Shown here: in pieces, positions 26,113 through 34,682 of the stretch
How positions within the stretch are numbered: the stretch's first letter is position 1
Layout of the letters: every line of letters begins with the position of its first letter
Notes under the pieces: generated by a model
Told to the model about the DNA's origin: nothing
What the model saw: only the letters and a program-made list of their open reading frames with translations
Database searches by the model: none
Position numbers and translations under genes: made by a program
Source of the DNA: Rhodococcus sp. ARC_M5
GTDB taxonomy: Bacteria > Actinomycetota > Actinomycetes > Mycobacteriales > Mycobacteriaceae
Direction: 5' to 3'
DNA length: 64,000 bases
Assembly: GCF_022810405.1 (NCBI RefSeq)
Contig: NZ_JALGQE010000016.1
Span: 1-64,000 of the forward strand

Positions 26113-26889
26113 ATGGGTCTCGGCAAAATTCTGATTCGTCTCGCGGCATCGGTAGCGCTGCTGTTCGGCCTCATGTGGGCAATTCCGCAGCTGGCACCGG
26201 AGGTGCCGGAACCGTACAAGGGCGTGCAGGCTCTTCCGCCGGTGTCGCCGGACCCCACGGGCTCGGCGACCGCCCCGCCACCCCTGCCGCCGGGGTTTCC
26301 GTCGATGAACCGACCGCCACCGAAAATCGAGGTGCCCGACGGGCAGCCGCAGCCCATCGCCACGAAATTCGGCTGGACCTACGACATTCCTGCGGACTGG
26401 GAGAATTGGAATGACGGATTCTCCGAATGGGTCGGCGAGGACGGATCGACCGCAACGTACGGCGCAATGGGCCTCCATGGTCGATTCGATTGCGAAGGCG
26501 GTGAGTTCGAGTCTTCGGCGATCAGCGGAATGACCGGTCGCCGCACCGGGGACTTGACGGTCCTCGCCTATCAAGAGGCGCAGAAAGCGTCGATGATCTT
26601 CACCAACCAAGACGGGTCACTGGCACCCACTGTTCAGATCAGCGACCCCGAATATCTACAGGTCGACGGAGTCCCGGCCGTCCGCTACACAGCCCTGGTG
26701 GAAGACATACCGGATTCGCCGTACTGCCCTCCTCCTCGTGCGACATTCGACGTTGTCACCACTACCGGTTTCGCCACGGCAGAGGTCGCGGTCTTCGTCG
26801 TGCTCGCCGACCGTGATGTCGAGAACGCACTCACCGATGAGGACGTCGACGGCCTCGTCTCGTCACTGAGAAGGAGCGCGACGCAGTGA
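26113..26889 (+). CDS. Membrane-anchored secreted protein of a type VII cassette
   Basis: This 258-residue protein has an N-terminal membrane helix (about 8-28, IRLAASVALLFGLMWAIPQL), a Pro-rich linker (40-75) and a folded extracytoplasmic domain starting KFGWTYDIPADWENWNDGFSEWVGEDG. Two cysteines, in RFDCEGG and SPYCPPP, may form a disulfide. The domain looks like those described as DUF8017 in mycolate-producing actinomycetes, which often sit near type VII secretion substrates. A GGGGGAG site precedes the ATG. It overlaps the next gene by 4 bp, so it is part of a three-gene operon. Function unknown. Confidence 0.7.
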   Translation: MGLGKILIRLAASVALLFGLMWAIPQLAPEVPEPYKGVQALPPVSPDPTGSATAPPPLPPGFPSMNRPPPKIEVPDGQPQPIATKFGWTYDIPADWENWNDGFSEWVGEDGSTATYGAMGLHGRFDCEGGEFESSAISGMTGRRTGDLTVLAYQEAQKASMIFTNQDGSLAPTVQISDPEYLQVDGVPAVRYTALVEDIPDSPYCPPPRATFDVVTTTGFATAEVAVFVVLADRDVENALTDEDVDGLVSSLRRSATQ

Positions 26890-28094
26890 CCGAACCGCTG
26901 ATCGCCAGATCCTCGGAAATCGCCGGCCTCGGGAATCTTCTCGATCGCATCGGCGCCGACACCCTGGCCAGTCACCACTATTTGCTCGACAACGCGGGCC
27001 TCGGCGAGAACGTGGTCGGGCAGATTTTGAAGCGACTTCAGCCGTATCTCGCACGGTTCCAGGAGATGACACGCACTCGGCAGGTTCACCTGTCCGTCAA
27101 TTGCGGGGAGATGGGTGCCGAGCTCAACAAGGCTGCCTGGTTGTATGCCGATCAAGATCAGCAGAATTACGACCTACTCAACGCGCACACATCTCTGCCA
27201 CCGCTACCGGGCATCGACCGCGGCAGCTCAGATCACGCCGCGGCCGGCCATGTAGACGAATTCGACGGTGCCGCTGACTACGGACATCCTCACGGAATCG
27301 ATTATCCGCCAACCAATCCTGCCGTCGACGATCTCCGCGACGTGCTCGCCGATGCCTCCGAGTGGCTCGGTGAGATCGACCGAACGATCTTCGAACTCTC
27401 CGGATGGAGTCCGCTGCGCGAAGCGACCATTCCTGTCACCGGAAACTGGAACGAAATTCGCCGAATCGGTCAGGCGTACCAGATCGCGGGCGACGCGATG
27501 GAAGCTGCCGGTGGATCGTTTGCTGCAGGGGTGCGCCGCGTGGACAGCTATTGGAATGGCGCTGCCGCACAGGCATTCACCGACTATGCCGACCGACAAC
27601 TGGCCGCAATGCGATGGGAAGGGCCTGCCGGACGGACGATCTCCGCAGTGTGCGGAGTGATATCCGAACAACTGCGCAACGCCGCCCTCGCCGTGGTGCG
27701 CAAGATCGTCGAATTGCTGGAGTCCGAAGTTGCCGTCGACAACGCCCGCGGTGCTTTGAAGGTCATGATCAAGAAGGTTCCGGTGGTGGGCACCGCCTGG
27801 CAGGTCGAGAGCATCGTCGAAATATGCTGGAAAGCAATGGATTTGACCAAAGAACTCATTGCAAAGATCGAAAAGGTGGTCGACGACTTCGGCGCGTTCC
27901 TCGACGCCCTCGGCGACCCCGAAGGCCAGGTGGGCCAGAAGATCGACGACACAATGCGCCCGTTGAACGACTTCCTCGATTACGGCAAGCAAGCCGTCGA
28001 AGCGGGTAAGACCGCGGATCTACGACCGATGCTCGACACGCCGGACGAGAACTTCTCCGTCGGAACCGGTGACGAACCATGGCGGGACGCATGA
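26886..28094 (+). CDS. WXG100-like type VII secretion substrate candidate
   Basis: This 402-residue protein has two helical modules. The first (about 1-100) resembles short ESX-associated EspC/ESAT-6-like proteins. The second (about 180-285) has the WXG-type turn SYWNGAAAQAFTDYADRQL (W223-N-G225) between long helices. A hydrophobic stretch (about 290-335, MIKKVPVVGTAWQVESIVEICWKAMDL) and an acidic tail follow. No signal peptide or enzyme domain is seen. It starts at a GTG overlapping the previous stop and overlaps the next gene by 16 bp. Export by a type VII system is inferred from the WXG fold; no ESX core gene lies in the window. Confidence 0.65.
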   Translation: MTEPLIARSSEIAGLGNLLDRIGADTLASHHYLLDNAGLGENVVGQILKRLQPYLARFQEMTRTRQVHLSVNCGEMGAELNKAAWLYADQDQQNYDLLNAHTSLPPLPGIDRGSSDHAAAGHVDEFDGAADYGHPHGIDYPPTNPAVDDLRDVLADASEWLGEIDRTIFELSGWSPLREATIPVTGNWNEIRRIGQAYQIAGDAMEAAGGSFAAGVRRVDSYWNGAAAQAFTDYADRQLAAMRWEGPAGRTISAVCGVISEQLRNAALAVVRKIVELLESEVAVDNARGALKVMIKKVPVVGTAWQVESIVEICWKAMDLTKELIAKIEKVVDDFGAFLDALGDPEGQVGQKIDDTMRPLNDFLDYGKQAVEAGKTADLRPMLDTPDENFSVGTGDEPWRDA

Positions 28095-28465
28095 TCGAGT
28101 ACATGCCTCCGCACGCGCGAGCTGCATACGACCGTCTGATGACATCGTGCGGCAACCTCGAGGCCACACGCACTCGGGCCCTCGACACCGACCTCCAGGC
28201 CCGAGTGGGAACCCGTACTGTCACCGCAGAACTGCTGGCCCGACTGGCGTCTTCACCCCGGGCGTCAGCAGCAATGACTCGATTTGCCGATCGCGTCGCG
28301 TCGGGTGAATGCAGCTGGGAGCGCATCGAGTTGGAGGCGTCTCCGCTACCTCCTGAGGTCGACGACCTGAAGGGAGATCCGCAGATCGACTGGCCGGCCG
28401 AATGGCCGACACAGAACACTGAGGACGAGGTCGGAACTCAGCCGTACCGAATCCCGTGGGAATGA
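28079..28465 (+). CDS. Small unknown protein of the WXG100 cassette
   Basis: This 128-residue protein overlaps the WXG100-like gene by 16 bp; an ATG at 28091 is an alternative start. It is mostly helical (MIEYMPPHARAAYDRLMTSCGNLEATRTRALDTDLQARVGTRTVTAELLARLASSPRASAAMTRFADRVASGE) with an acidic, Pro/Trp-rich tail (DDLKGDPQIDWPAEWPTQNTEDEVG). There are no membrane segments or known motifs. Size, acidity and tight coupling would suit a chaperone or immunity-like partner of the upstream protein. That is speculative. Confidence 0.55.
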   Translation: MAGRMIEYMPPHARAAYDRLMTSCGNLEATRTRALDTDLQARVGTRTVTAELLARLASSPRASAAMTRFADRVASGECSWERIELEASPLPPEVDDLKGDPQIDWPAEWPTQNTEDEVGTQPYRIPWE

Positions 28466-28483
28466 GCCACCTGCAGCGACGTC

Positions 28484-29002
28484 TCAGGAACGCGAGACAG
28501 TGCGTCCGGCGAAAGCCGCGAGGCGCTCATAAGCATTGGCCCCGTCCGGTGCGGGCTGCGCCGGGTGGAAAGCACCGGCGCGGCGTTCCTCGGTCAGATT
28601 CTCGGACATGAAGGCCATTCCCTCCTCCGCCACGGTCGAGTCGAAATCATCGGTGCCGCGACCGAGCGCGGTCGCGAGATCCCACGCGTGCACCGAGAAT
28701 TCCGCTGCCACCATGCCGAGCGGCAGCGGTGAACCCGAATCGATCACTGCCAGCAGCTCATCGGTGCGCTCGGTCCACAGCGGGGTCGGGTCGGAGACGG
28801 ACTGCGGCGAGATCGACCAATCGATGTCTTCGCCGCGGGCCATCGTCACCAACTGACCCGCCGTGTGCACCAGGTGGTCCGTCAGGTCGGCGACGGTCCA
28901 CTCGGTACAGGGCGTCGCCGACGTTCTGGCATCGCCCTCAGCTGCCGCGAGAAGGGTGGTGACCTGCCTGATACCGGTTTCGATCTGGGTGCGGCTCGTC
29001 AC
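28484..29002 (-). CDS. TIGR03086-type mycothiol-dependent/DinB-like metal protein
   Basis: This 172-residue protein starts at a GTG at 29002 ([13 protein letters not shown]); an open frame continues upstream but lacks family features. The pattern [29 protein letters not shown] is the maleylpyruvate isomerase N-terminal/DinB-like four-helix fold, with the metal histidine in HLVH and another in [17 protein letters not shown]. Related proteins use mycothiol or hold a divalent metal. The reaction is unknown. It is divergent from rmlA and convergent with the WXG100 cassette, and seems unrelated to either. Confidence 0.85.
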   Translation of the reverse strand: MTSRTQIETGIRQVTTLLAAAEGDARTSATPCTEWTVADLTDHLVHTAGQLVTMARGEDIDWSISPQSVSDPTPLWTERTDELLAVIDSGSPLPLGMVAAEFSVHAWDLATALGRGTDDFDSTVAEEGMAFMSENLTEERRAGAFHPAQPAPDGANAYERLAAFAGRTVSRS

Positions 29003-29132
29003 GATCGTTGTCCTCGGTCCTCTCGGCGGGCGGGGTATGCGGCGAGCGTACGTGCACCTCATAGCTCACGCAGCGGAAACGGAGCAGGCACAACCGCGCG
29101 GTCGGCCGGAGGGTCTGGAAGACTTCGCCCTC

Positions 29133-30005
29133 ATGCGGGGAATCATTCTGGCGGGCGGCACGGGCTCACGGCTTCATCCGATCACGATGGGCGTGAGCAA
29201 GCAGCTCGTTCCCGTCTACGACAAACCGATGATCTACTACCCACTCTCGACGCTGATCCTCGCCGGGATCCGCGAGATCCTCATCATCACCACACCCCAG
29301 GACGCCGATCAGTTCACCCGCTTGCTCGGTGACGGCTCCCAATTCGGCATCTCACTGACCTACAAGGTCCAACACGAGCCGAACGGCCTCGCCCAAGCGT
29401 TCGTCCTCGGTGCCGAGCACATCGGCACCGACAGTGCAGCACTGGTGTTGGGCGACAACATCTTCTACGGCCCCGGCCTGGGCACCCAACTCTCGCGCTT
29501 CGACACCATCGACGGCGGAGCCGTCTTCGCCTACGAGGTCTCCGACCCCACCGCCTACGGCGTCATCGAATTCGACGCCAACCGAAAAGCGATCTCCCTC
29601 GAGGAGAAGCCCGCCGCCCCGAAATCGAACTACGCCGTCCCGGGCCTGTACTTCTACGACAACGACGTCATCGCCATCGCCCGCGACCTGCAGCCCTCCG
29701 CCCGTGGGGAGTACGAGATCACCGACGTCAACCGCCACTATCTCGATGCCGGCCGCCTGCAGGTCGAGGTCCTGCCCCGCGGCACCGCCTGGCTCGACAC
29801 CGGCACCTTCGACTCCCTCCTCGACGCATCGAACTACGTGCGCACCATCGAACAACGCCAAGGACTCAAGATCGGGTCCCCCGAAGAAGTCGCCTGGCGA
29901 CGAGGGTTCATCACCGACGACGAACTGCGCGCCCGAGCTGAGACGCTCGTCAAGTCCGGCTACGGCCGCTACCTGCTGGATCTGATCGACCGAGGGAACC
30001 GATGA
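29133..30005 (+). CDS. rmlA: Glucose-1-phosphate thymidylyltransferase RmlA
   Basis: This 290-residue enzyme makes dTDP-glucose, the first step of dTDP-rhamnose synthesis. The ATG at 29133 gives the exact family start [41 protein letters not shown], with the GGTGSRLxP nucleotide loop and YDKPM. Also present are [13 protein letters not shown] (metal Asp), [35 protein letters not shown] and [13 protein letters not shown]. It overlaps rmlC by 4 bp (ATGA), so the two are co-translated. rmlD is not in the window and must be elsewhere. Confidence 0.96.
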   Translation: MRGIILAGGTGSRLHPITMGVSKQLVPVYDKPMIYYPLSTLILAGIREILIITTPQDADQFTRLLGDGSQFGISLTYKVQHEPNGLAQAFVLGAEHIGTDSAALVLGDNIFYGPGLGTQLSRFDTIDGGAVFAYEVSDPTAYGVIEFDANRKAISLEEKPAAPKSNYAVPGLYFYDNDVIAIARDLQPSARGEYEITDVNRHYLDAGRLQVEVLPRGTAWLDTGTFDSLLDASNYVRTIEQRQGLKIGSPEEVAWRRGFITDDELRARAETLVKSGYGRYLLDLIDRGNR

Positions 30006-30583
30006 CCTTTCGCGAGTTGAGTATTGCCGGTGCCTACGAGTACACCCCACGTCAGTTCGGCGACGACCGCGGCGTGTTCTTCGAATGGTTCAAAGCATCG
30101 GCGTTCGAGGAGACGACCGGGCGGTCGTTGGATCTGCTGCAGGCGAACTGCTCGGTCTCCGCCGCCGGGGTCCTTCGCGGGATTCACTTCACCACCAACC
30201 CACCCGGTCAGGCGAAATACGTCACCTGCGCCCGCGGAGCGTTCCTCGATGTCATCGTCGACCTGCGGGTCGGATCCCCGACGTTCGGGCAGTGGGACAG
30301 CGTGCTGATCGACGACATCGACCGCAAAGCAGTATTTCTCTCCGAAGGCCTCGGCCACGCCATCTTGTCGTTGGAAGACAACTCCACCGTCATGTACCTG
30401 TGCAGCCTCGAGTACACCCCGGCACTGGACCGCGACATCAACCCACTCGACCCGGCGCTGGGCATCGACTGGCCCACCACCGGCCGCGACGGCTCAACTC
30501 TGACCTACGAGCTCTCCGACAAGGACAAAGCCGCCCCCACCCTCGCCGAAGCCCTCGAAGCAGGGAACCTCCCCATCTTCTGA
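30002..30583 (+). CDS. rmlC: dTDP-4-dehydrorhamnose 3,5-epimerase RmlC
   Basis: This 193-residue cupin-fold enzyme performs the third step of dTDP-rhamnose synthesis. Family motifs are [73 protein letters not shown] (with the catalytic His in RGIHF) and [46 protein letters not shown], which holds the catalytic Tyr region. Its start overlaps the rmlA stop. A strong hairpin terminator follows at 30594-30632. Confidence 0.95.
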   Translation: MTFRELSIAGAYEYTPRQFGDDRGVFFEWFKASAFEETTGRSLDLLQANCSVSAAGVLRGIHFTTNPPGQAKYVTCARGAFLDVIVDLRVGSPTFGQWDSVLIDDIDRKAVFLSEGLGHAILSLEDNSTVMYLCSLEYTPALDRDINPLDPALGIDWPTTGRDGSTLTYELSDKDKAAPTLAEALEAGNLPIF

Positions 30584-30593
30584 GCAAGTCGTC

Positions 30594-30632
30594 GTTGGGG
30601 CGACACCGCGGCCGTGCCGGCGTCGCCCCAAC
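30594..30632. terminator. Hairpin terminator after rmlC
   Basis: GTTGGGGCGAC (30594-30604) and GTCGCCCCAAC (30622-30632) form a perfect 11-bp stem, extended inside by ACCG/CGGC partial pairing. It sits between converging rmlC and terC. There is no T-tract. Confidence 0.7.
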
Positions 30633-30656
30633 ACCCGATGCTGTGCGCTGCGAAGG

Positions 30657-31685
30657 CTACGAACGGTCTGTCCGTCGACCGCGCCTGCTCCACAAAGGCT
30701 CAGCCGCAGCAAGTTCCGTTTCTGTCGCAGTTCGGAACGGAGACGCCGAGTGGTCGACCTGCGGGTGCGCAGCCTGCCCTCGTGTGGCTCGCAAACTGAG
30801 TACCACGGAGATCGCAAGAATCGACGAGATGACACCGAGCGAGACGGCGGTGGGGATGTAGAACACGTCGACCTTGAGTGCCATCTTGATGCCGACCCAG
30901 ATCAGGACCAACGCCAGTCCCACCTTCAGGTACACGAATCGGTGCATCAGGTCCGCGAGCAGAAAGTACATCGCGCGCAGGCCGAGAATGGCGAATGCGT
31001 TGGCGGTGAACACCAGGAAGGGGATGTCGGTGACGGCAAAGATCGCCGGGATGGAATCGACAGCGAAGACGATGTCGGTGACCTCGACGAGGACCAGCAC
31101 CGCCAACAGTGGAGTGGCCAACGCGACGCCCCCGATGCGCACCACGAATTTCTGCCCGTAGAACGCGTCGGTCATGGGAACGTAGCGACGAAACAGCCGC
31201 AGAGCTCGAGACTGCTCAGGATCGAGGTGCTCGTTGCGTTGACGCACCATCCGGTAGCCGGTGAAGATCAAGAACGCAGCGAAGAGGTAGAGCACCGCGC
31301 TGAAGCTGGCGATGAGGGCAGATCCCCCGGCAATGAAGATGCCGCGAAAGACCAGAGCACCGAGTACACCGAAGAACAGGACGCGGTGTTGCAGCTCTCT
31401 TGGCACCGCGAAATACGTGAAGATGATGGCCCACACGAATACGTTGTCGACCGCCAGCGACTTCTCGATCAAGTAGCCGGCGAAGTATTGCTGGCCGAAC
31501 TCTGCACCGGCAGTGGCCCAGATCAATACTCCGAAACCGACGCCGAAGGCGACCCAGATACCTGACCAGACAGCCGCTTCGCGCACTCCGATGACGTGTG
31601 CTCGCCGATGAGCGAACAAATCGACCGCGAGCATGGCGACGATGAAGCCGAGTACTGCCACCCAAGCCCAGAATGGAACGGACAT
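30657..31685 (-). CDS. TerC/Alx-family membrane protein (likely Mn2+ exporter)
   Basis: This 342-residue integral membrane protein has about eight to nine spans. The TerC family core is obvious: FAGYLIEKSLAVDNVFVWAIIFTYFAVPRELQHRVLFFGVLGALVFRGIFI, with the acidic residues of EKSLAVDN, and later VLVLVEVTDIVFAVDSIPAIFAVTDIPFLVFTANAFAILGLRAMYF, with EVTDIVFAVDS. Both motifs lie within the membrane and are thought to bind metal. Bacterial Alx/TerC proteins export manganese. The gene is preceded by a probable yybP-ykoY manganese riboswitch, which strongly supports a Mn2+ role. The start ATG at 31685 has GGAGG buried in a hairpin. Confidence 0.92.
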   Translation of the reverse strand: MSVPFWAWVAVLGFIVAMLAVDLFAHRRAHVIGVREAAVWSGIWVAFGVGFGVLIWATAGAEFGQQYFAGYLIEKSLAVDNVFVWAIIFTYFAVPRELQHRVLFFGVLGALVFRGIFIAGGSALIASFSAVLYLFAAFLIFTGYRMVRQRNEHLDPEQSRALRLFRRYVPMTDAFYGQKFVVRIGGVALATPLLAVLVLVEVTDIVFAVDSIPAIFAVTDIPFLVFTANAFAILGLRAMYFLLADLMHRFVYLKVGLALVLIWVGIKMALKVDVFYIPTAVSLGVISSILAISVVLSLRATRGQAAHPQVDHSASPFRTATETELAAAEPLWSRRGRRTDRS

Positions 31686-31689
31686 GACA

Positions 31690-31714
31690 ACCTCCAGTTC
31701 TGTGAACTGGAGGT
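31690..31714 (-). promoter_or_regulatory. Ribosome-site-sequestering hairpin of terC
   Basis: Read leftward, ACCTCCAGTTC and GAACTGGAGGT form a perfect 11-bp stem with a 3-nt loop. The 3' arm contains the GGAGG ribosome site (rc of 31691-31695), which ends 5 nt before the terC ATG. Folding would block translation. This is the expected expression platform for the aptamer upstream. Confidence 0.8.
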
Positions 31715-31830
31715 CTCTCCCGCCCGACGCGGGCCGCTCGCCGGGCCCGGATTGCCGGGCCGTGGTGACGACGAAGCTGCTGGGGGATACTCCCCTCCTG
31801 GGGCCATATTGAACCAGGACCTCGGCCCGG
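31715..31830 (-). ncRNA. yybP-ykoY (Mn2+) riboswitch aptamer
   Basis: The leftward leader of terC contains the hallmark GGGGAGTA box (rc of 31788-31795), followed by CCCCCAGCAGC, GTCGTCACCACGGCCCGG, a G+C-rich paired arm and GGGAGAGACC just before the hairpin. This order matches the yybP-ykoY family, which senses Mn2+ and commonly controls TerC/Alx and MntP-type exporters. With metal bound, the aptamer would free the downstream ribosome site. The boundaries are approximate. Confidence 0.8.
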
Positions 31831-31859
31831 GATCAAGGATTCTTAGCGCACCTCAATAT

Positions 31860-32390
31860 TCACCGAATCTTGAAGATCACGAACCGCTGAACGAGGAAGT
31901 TGATGACCGTCGCCGTTCCCTGCGCGATGACGAAGGCCACGTTGGCGTACCAGAAGCCGTCGGGAAGGGCCTGGTAGAGCCAGGTATAGATGCCGACCTG
32001 GACGGCGAAGGTGACTCCGTACAGCGCGACGACAGCGAGGAACCGGGCACGCGACGGTGCCGCGTTGAACGTCCACCGGCGGTTGATCAGGTACGCCGTG
32101 GTGGTGCCGAGCACGAAGCCGATCGCCTTGGCCAGCGTCACACCGACGCCGAACACGAAATGCAGGATCAGATTGACACCCTGGTCGACGATTGCCGACA
32201 GCACACCCGTGGCCAAGAACCGCACTACCTGGGTCTTGAGATCGAGGGCCGCGTCGGCGATGTTTTCGGTCAGCGGCAGCTCGACGGGTAGCGGGACGTG
32301 ATGCTGCAACTCTTCGTCCTGGGGCGACCAGTCGTCGTCCGTCGAGCCTTCTTCTGCGGAGCGGTCGGGGGTGGGCACGAGGACTGACAC
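31860..32390 (-). CDS. GtrA-family protein, Rv3789-like
   Basis: This 176-residue protein starts at a GTG at 32390. A cytosolic N-terminus of about 50 residues is followed by four spans: VVRFLATGVLSAIVDQGVNLILHFVF, LAKAIGFVLGTTTAYLINRRWTF, FLAVVALYGVTFAVQVGIYTWLYQ and VAFVIAQGTATVINFLVQRFVIFKI. In M. tuberculosis the corresponding gene (Rv3789) directly precedes dprE1 and was proposed to handle decaprenyl-phosphoryl arabinose or to anchor AftA-type enzymes. Here it is on the opposite strand, 2.3 kb before dprE1. The role is inferred from family and context. Confidence 0.82.
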   Translation of the reverse strand: MSVLVPTPDRSAEEGSTDDDWSPQDEELQHHVPLPVELPLTENIADAALDLKTQVVRFLATGVLSAIVDQGVNLILHFVFGVGVTLAKAIGFVLGTTTAYLINRRWTFNAAPSRARFLAVVALYGVTFAVQVGIYTWLYQALPDGFWYANVAFVIAQGTATVINFLVQRFVIFKIR

Positions 32391-32652
32391 TAGCGGCTCG
32401 CCGTTGGCAGGTGGCGTTCCTTGCCGGTCCTCATTCGTCTACGACATATGCAAGTAGCTTGTCCATGTGATGACGGCGCACGAAGTTTCGGCCAAGCACT
32501 GTTCGTGCTCCGGGGCGGCCGGACCCCGAAACGACTCACACCTGACGTCGACGTTCCTCGACAGCGCGGTAACTGCATTCTGGCGGCTACGACCGTGATC
32601 TCTCCGGGCAGAGTTGGTCTGGTGACGTCACAGTCGAATGTGGCCGACCTCG

Positions 32653-34311
32653 CTACGCTGGTGGGCACCCTTCGTCATAGACCCAGAGATGCGCTTCGCC
32701 CGCGATCAGAAACGGACGGTAGGTCCGAACGGAGTCGGCCTCGCGGTCGGGCTGCGGTGCCGCGGCGACCAAGTAACAGGACCTGTTTCCTGGAAACTTC
32801 CACGATCCCGGTGGCGACATACCCACTGCCGAGTGGAAGCCGTTCCACTCCAGACCGGCATTGATGTCGGTTGCTGGCACGCCGGCGGCGACCAACGCCT
32901 CGGCAGCATCCCAGCGTGCACCGTCGTAGGCGAATCCGGCGGCGGTGATGGCCGTCGAGAATGCTGCGAGAACTGCGAGAACAGCGCCCACCGCAACTCT
33001 TCTGATGATCAGCTGGCTACCCCGAACCTGAGCAACAGAATCCGCCGGACGCTTGGCGAGCACCATCGCAAGCAACGGCGGCACAGCCAGCAGCCAGTAA
33101 CGGTCGTAGAGAGTCTGACCGGACAATGCACTGGCGAGGTTTCCGAGAACCACCAGTGTCACGAATATCCCCAGAACGGGGTCGGTACTGCGTGCCCGCT
33201 GCACCAGGATGCCGGCCAGCAGCACTGCGGAGATACATGCGAGCGAGACAACCAATGTCCATGACGAGATGGGGAAAATCTCTGCAGGACGGCTGTTTCC
33301 TGCTGCCCAGTAGGGGCCCGCCGGATCCAGGTAATTACCGACGAAGAAGGCTCTTCTCCCGAAGTAGTCCACGGCCACGACCGCAACAGCCGCCGTTACC
33401 ACTGCGGCCAGAAGCGGGACCCGCCCCCACCTCCACGGGCGGGCGACCAGCAGCAATGCCGGTGACACAACAAGCGCCAGCAGAAAATAACCCTGTGCCA
33501 ATACGGTTCCGCCGACCCTGATCAGGTTCTCTGGAACCGCAATCACCGGTGGGTCTCCGGCACCGTACGACTGGCGCCCGAGTTCGAACCCGACCATTGC
33601 CAGACCGAGCACAGCGCCAACGCAGCCGATTGTGATCACATCTCGCCGCCGGTGTGACCTCAACGCGAACGTGATGCCGACCAGGAGCACCGCTGCAGGC
33701 GCTGCAAGCGCTTGCTCGCGGATCGTGAAGCCCCAGAATCCGACACCGATCGATGCCACGAGCAGCGGTATCGACTGCCCCCGCAGAGCCCTACGTCCGA
33801 CGGCGAGACAGACCATGATCGCTGCCATCGCGGGTACGTCGAGCATGAAGCTCGTAGCAAGCAACCCGAACCCAGGCCAGACCGCGACGATCAGTACCGC
33901 GAGCGAGGCTCGGACCCGTCCTGCCGTGGTGACGACCAGGTCGTACACAGCCGCGAGTGCGACCACGCTCAACGCCGCTACGAAGAGATGTTGGGCCACC
34001 AAGGAACGGGCAAGTGGCCCCAGCACCACGAATTGCCCGAACAGCGCCGACCTGTTCCAGCCCAGCAGTTCGATGTGCCCGCTGTATCCGAAAGTCTGCG
34101 CGATCCGGCCGTAGGACCAGGCGTCGTTGTGCGGAATGGCCAGCCCTCCCGAGACCGTCGCGAGAACCAGTGGCACCGCCACACCCAACAATGCGGCCGA
34201 CGCAAGCAATATCCAGACGGCCCAACCAGTCGGCTTGACGCCGCCTTCGCCGGCACGTGAGGGTTCGCCCCGCAACGTGTCCACCGTGGCAGGGGGAGGA
34301 ATTCGCGTCAT
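32653..34311 (-). CDS. GT-C-like membrane glycosyltransferase, unassigned
   Basis: This 552-residue protein starts at the ATG at 34311 with GGGGGAGGAA upstream. After a first span (WAVWILLASAALLGVAVPLVLATV) comes the loop motif AIPHNDAWSYGRIAQTFGYSGHIELLGWNRSALFGQF. Its N62-D63 is in the place where GT39/ArnT-like GT-C enzymes keep the catalytic Asp. About ten further spans and a short C-terminal extracytoplasmic domain with two cysteines follow. It lies between gtrA and dprE1 and is divergent from dprE1. It probably uses a polyprenyl-phosphate sugar, but I cannot name the substrate. Confidence 0.65.
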   Translation of the reverse strand: MTRIPPPATVDTLRGEPSRAGEGGVKPTGWAVWILLASAALLGVAVPLVLATVSGGLAIPHNDAWSYGRIAQTFGYSGHIELLGWNRSALFGQFVVLGPLARSLVAQHLFVAALSVVALAAVYDLVVTTAGRVRASLAVLIVAVWPGFGLLATSFMLDVPAMAAIMVCLAVGRRALRGQSIPLLVASIGVGFWGFTIREQALAAPAAVLLVGITFALRSHRRRDVITIGCVGAVLGLAMVGFELGRQSYGAGDPPVIAVPENLIRVGGTVLAQGYFLLALVVSPALLLVARPWRWGRVPLLAAVVTAAVAVVAVDYFGRRAFFVGNYLDPAGPYWAAGNSRPAEIFPISSWTLVVSLACISAVLLAGILVQRARSTDPVLGIFVTLVVLGNLASALSGQTLYDRYWLLAVPPLLAMVLAKRPADSVAQVRGSQLIIRRVAVGAVLAVLAAFSTAITAAGFAYDGARWDAAEALVAAGVPATDINAGLEWNGFHSAVGMSPPGSWKFPGNRSCYLVAAAPQPDREADSVRTYRPFLIAGEAHLWVYDEGCPPA

Positions 34312-34682
34312 CGACAACCTTGTTCGGTCAGTTCGCCCGCGTGCGGCTCGCTGAAGTTCGGATCCGCTGGCGCGTCGGTGTGGGACGGACGACGACCGCA
34401 GTCTGGCAACTTCGTCAGTATGCCGACCAGAGCTCACATGGCTGGGCGACACCCTGACCGGCAGACAACATGATTCCGACATGGATACAACCGTTCCGTG
34501 CAGGATTCTGTGCGCTGAGACGACTACCCCCTGACCGGACCTCACTCCGTCGAGGTTGTGCATGGAAGCAACCAACGGCGCTTGTGCTGAACAGACACTT
34601 CTCCCCGGCCGGTCGGTGGATCTCAGCAGTCGTCAGTCCTGGTGAGCTGGTTCCCATCGCAATGCGGGTACCCTCTTGAGCG
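34312..34682. other. 371-bp divergent intergenic region before dprE1
   Basis: This region separates the leftward GT-C gene from dprE1. Short frames on both strands lack ribosome sites and family features. Near its right end TACCCT (34669-34674) fits a -10 box 8 nt before the dprE1 ATG, suggesting a leaderless or near-leaderless promoter. No long repeat or RNA gene was seen. Confidence 0.5.

Noticed and set aside
26113-28465. Full ESX (type VII) secretion locus
   Set aside because: No EccB, EccC, EccD or mycosin genes are present; only substrate-like and accessory-like genes.
32421-32864. Rightward frame between gtrA and the GT-C gene
   Set aside because: It runs into the antisense of the GT-C gene, lacks a ribosome site and has no family features.
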